From: JBOGEB01 sp050743125
GTDB lineage: Bacteria > Actinomycetota > Nitriliruptoria > Euzebyales > Egibacteraceae
DNA length: 49,528 bases
Assembly (NCBI GenBank): GCA_050743125.1
Contig: JBOGEB010000011.1
Location: forward strand, 1 to 49,528
Direction of reading: 5' to 3'
The notes below the pieces were generated by a model. That model had not been told where the DNA came from. It saw only the letters and a program-made list of their open reading frames with translations, and did not search any database. Made by a program: the position numbers and the translations under genes. Below are positions 48,144 through 49,528 of this stretch, in pieces; position 1 is the first letter of the stretch, and each line of letters opens with the position of its first letter.

Positions 48144-49528
48144 ATGAAACGCACGACGGCCTTATTTCTTGTTCTAGCGGTGGCTGCATCCCTCGCTCTG
48201 GCGGCCCCCGCTGCCGCGGTCGACGCCTCACGGTGGCCCTTCGTAGGAGGGCTCGATCCGAGGTTCGGTTCCGGCGGAATCGCCGAGACTCCGCTGTCAC
48301 CCACATCGCAAGACCGATTTCTTGCTACGGCGGTCGCGCGTGATGGCAAGACCTATGCCGCAGGGTTCCTGGCGATAGGTACGGACCAGGTCATGGCTCT
48401 GGCCCGCGTCACTCCAACCGGGACGCTCGACAACACCTTCGACGGTGACGGCGTCGCGATGGTCAACGTGGCAGTCGGAGGCACGACCGCCGAGCTTGCT
48501 CGGGGAATGGCCGTGCAGTCGACGGGAAAAATCGTGGTGGGAGGTCCGATGGAGCATGCTCCCGGTGCACCTGGCGATGCTGGCAGGGACACCGACATCT
48601 CACTCACGCGCTTTACGGTCAACGGGGCCTTGGATCCGACCTTCGGCAATGCAGGCACCGCTCGGATCGACTTGGGCCCCGGGAGCCCCATCTCGGCGAC
48701 GCAGTTCCGCGGCGACACCATGCGGGGGGTGACGGTGCTGCCGAATGACAAGATCGTCGCCGTCGCCGCAAAGCGCGCGCCGGGGAGCGGTCGCACTGAC
48801 AATGACTTCGCTCTGGTGATGCTCACCAAGGACGGCGCCCTCGACACCAGCTTTGGAACGGGGGGCATCGTGACCATCGACATAAGCGGCGGGAACGAGA
48901 CCCCGCATCAGGCAGTCGTGCAGCGCAACGGCAAGATCGTTATGGTCGGCTACAGCAGCGACACCAGCGGGGTCGTGTCGCCTCAGCTCGTGCGGGTCAA
49001 TCCCAACGGTACGCTCGACAACAGCTTCGGGACAGGTGGTATCGCTACCGCCAAACTTCTGCCTCAGGTTGCTGAGGCATATGACATCGGCATGCAGGGC
49101 AATAACTTCATTATTGCCGGCTACGGAAGAGATGCCCCCACTGGGACGGTCGATCTGATCTCCGCGCGCTTCACGTCGAGCGGTGTCTGGGATCAAAGCT
49201 TCGGCACCAATGGGCTGGTACGGGTGGACATTGCTGGCCAGGACGATCGAGCACGCGATCTCGTCGTGTTTCCTGACGGGCGGGTGCTCCTTGTCGGCAG
49301 CGGTAAGCCTTCCGCCACCAACCTCGACGCCATGCTCGTCATGCTGACAAGAGCGGGCGCATTGGATACGTCCTTTGACGGCGACGGTATTCTGCTCGTC
49401 GACCTCGGAGGCCCCGCCGACTCGTTCTGGGGGTCGGCCCTAACCCGTGACCTAAGGGCTGTGGTGGCCGGGTACAAGGGGGCGGATCCGACGACGGGTG
49501 ATAATGCTGTAGTGGCCCGTGTTCGACA
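48144..49528 (+). CDS. Secreted delta-60-repeat (DUF5122) beta-propeller protein, partial
   Basis: Runs off the right edge; 461 codons visible. Signal peptide MKRTTALFLVLAVAASLALA ending APAAAVDA. Then at least six repeats of about 60 residues: each has a hallmark such as GTLDNTFDGDGV, GALDPTFGNAGT, GALDTSFGTGGI, GTLDNSFGTGGI, GVWDQSFGTNGL, GALDTSFDGDGI, followed by a strand pattern with GKIVVGG-like turns. These repeats build a beta-propeller and occur in secreted or surface proteins of many bacteria; specific role unknown. ATG 48144 follows GAGGAAAGG. Possible cell-wall anchoring or other domains would lie outside the window. Confidence 0.9.
   Translation, partial: MKRTTALFLVLAVAASLALAAPAAAVDASRWPFVGGLDPRFGSGGIAETPLSPTSQDRFLATAVARDGKTYAAGFLAIGTDQVMALARVTPTGTLDNTFDGDGVAMVNVAVGGTTAELARGMAVQSTGKIVVGGPMEHAPGAPGDAGRDTDISLTRFTVNGALDPTFGNAGTARIDLGPGSPISATQFRGDTMRGVTVLPNDKIVAVAAKRAPGSGRTDNDFALVMLTKDGALDTSFGTGGIVTIDISGGNETPHQAVVQRNGKIVMVGYSSDTSGVVSPQLVRVNPNGTLDNSFGTGGIATAKLLPQVAEAYDIGMQGNNFIIAGYGRDAPTGTVDLISARFTSSGVWDQSFGTNGLVRVDIAGQDDRARDLVVFPDGRVLLVGSGKPSATNLDAMLVMLTRAGALDTSFDGDGILLVDLGGPADSFWGSALTRDLRAVVAGYKGADPTTGDNAVVARVR

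Overview
The window is GC-rich chromosomal DNA from an actinobacterium. The best lineage marker is a mycothiol synthase (MshD). It is supported by a Fur regulator, four tRNA genes, many GTG starts, and remnants of a pSAM2-type actinomycete integrative and conjugative element (AICE). No rRNA or other marker fixes the order; a deep-branching actinobacterial class is possible but unproven. There is one 100-N assembly gap (47142-47241), flanked by an exact 127-bp duplication that looks like an unmerged contig overlap.

Layout. 1-346: two 174-bp tandem repeat units with self-complementary arms. 456-3934 (minus): E1alpha-E1beta-E2 operon of a 2-oxoacid dehydrogenase complex. 4113-9566: housekeeping metabolism (CbiX-type chelatase, MOSC protein, 2-hydroxyacid dehydrogenase, SerA, MetF). 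9567-12240: graveyard of broken genes (HicBA module broken by a 10-bp duplication, Fic protein cut off before its catalytic motif, frameshifted tyrosine recombinase next to a tRNA-Phe 3' fragment). 12240-20155: eroded integrative island ending at the intact tRNA-Phe gene. It carries an intact DarTG toxin-antitoxin pair, two copies of a 123-bp MITE, a GntR-UTRA regulator fused to a methyltransferase, degenerate KorSA-like GntR genes, and an AICE small protein fused to the integrase C-terminus. 20163-20353: tRNA-Asp and tRNA-Lys.

20449-30760 is core-like: Fur and MshD, cytochrome P450 and TetR around a palindromic operator, a GlnR-like response regulator, a MoaD-like domain fused to a CdsA-like membrane domain, an LmeA-like lipid-binding protein, an HTH regulator fused to a cysteine-less TusA domain heading an operon of three DsrE-family proteins, and phenylalanine hydroxylase divergent from an Lrp/AsnC regulator. 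30900-34010 is another decayed stretch with two truncated nucleotidyltransferase modules, an ArsR-SRPBCC fusion under a perfect palindrome, and an IS256 remnant.

33999-39042 is the most interesting metabolic locus. An N-acetylglutaminylglutamine amidotransferase-type AsnO and a GCS2 carboxylate-amine ligase lie divergent from an Ngg-like ATP-grasp ligase that lacks the usual N-terminal acetyltransferase domain, plus a class I glutamine amidotransferase. This suggests a variant of the NAGGN dipeptide-amide osmolyte pathway. 39079-46258 holds tRNA-Ser overlapping tadA, a DapA-family gene behind a perfect 40-bp palindrome, EcsC, nitroreductase, a ferritin-like/VIT1 fusion, ArsR, a PNPOx-like protein, a membrane protein and a cyclopropane-fatty-acid synthase. 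The right end has a small secreted peptide, an IS66 remnant around the gap, and the start of a secreted delta-60-repeat beta-propeller protein running off the window.
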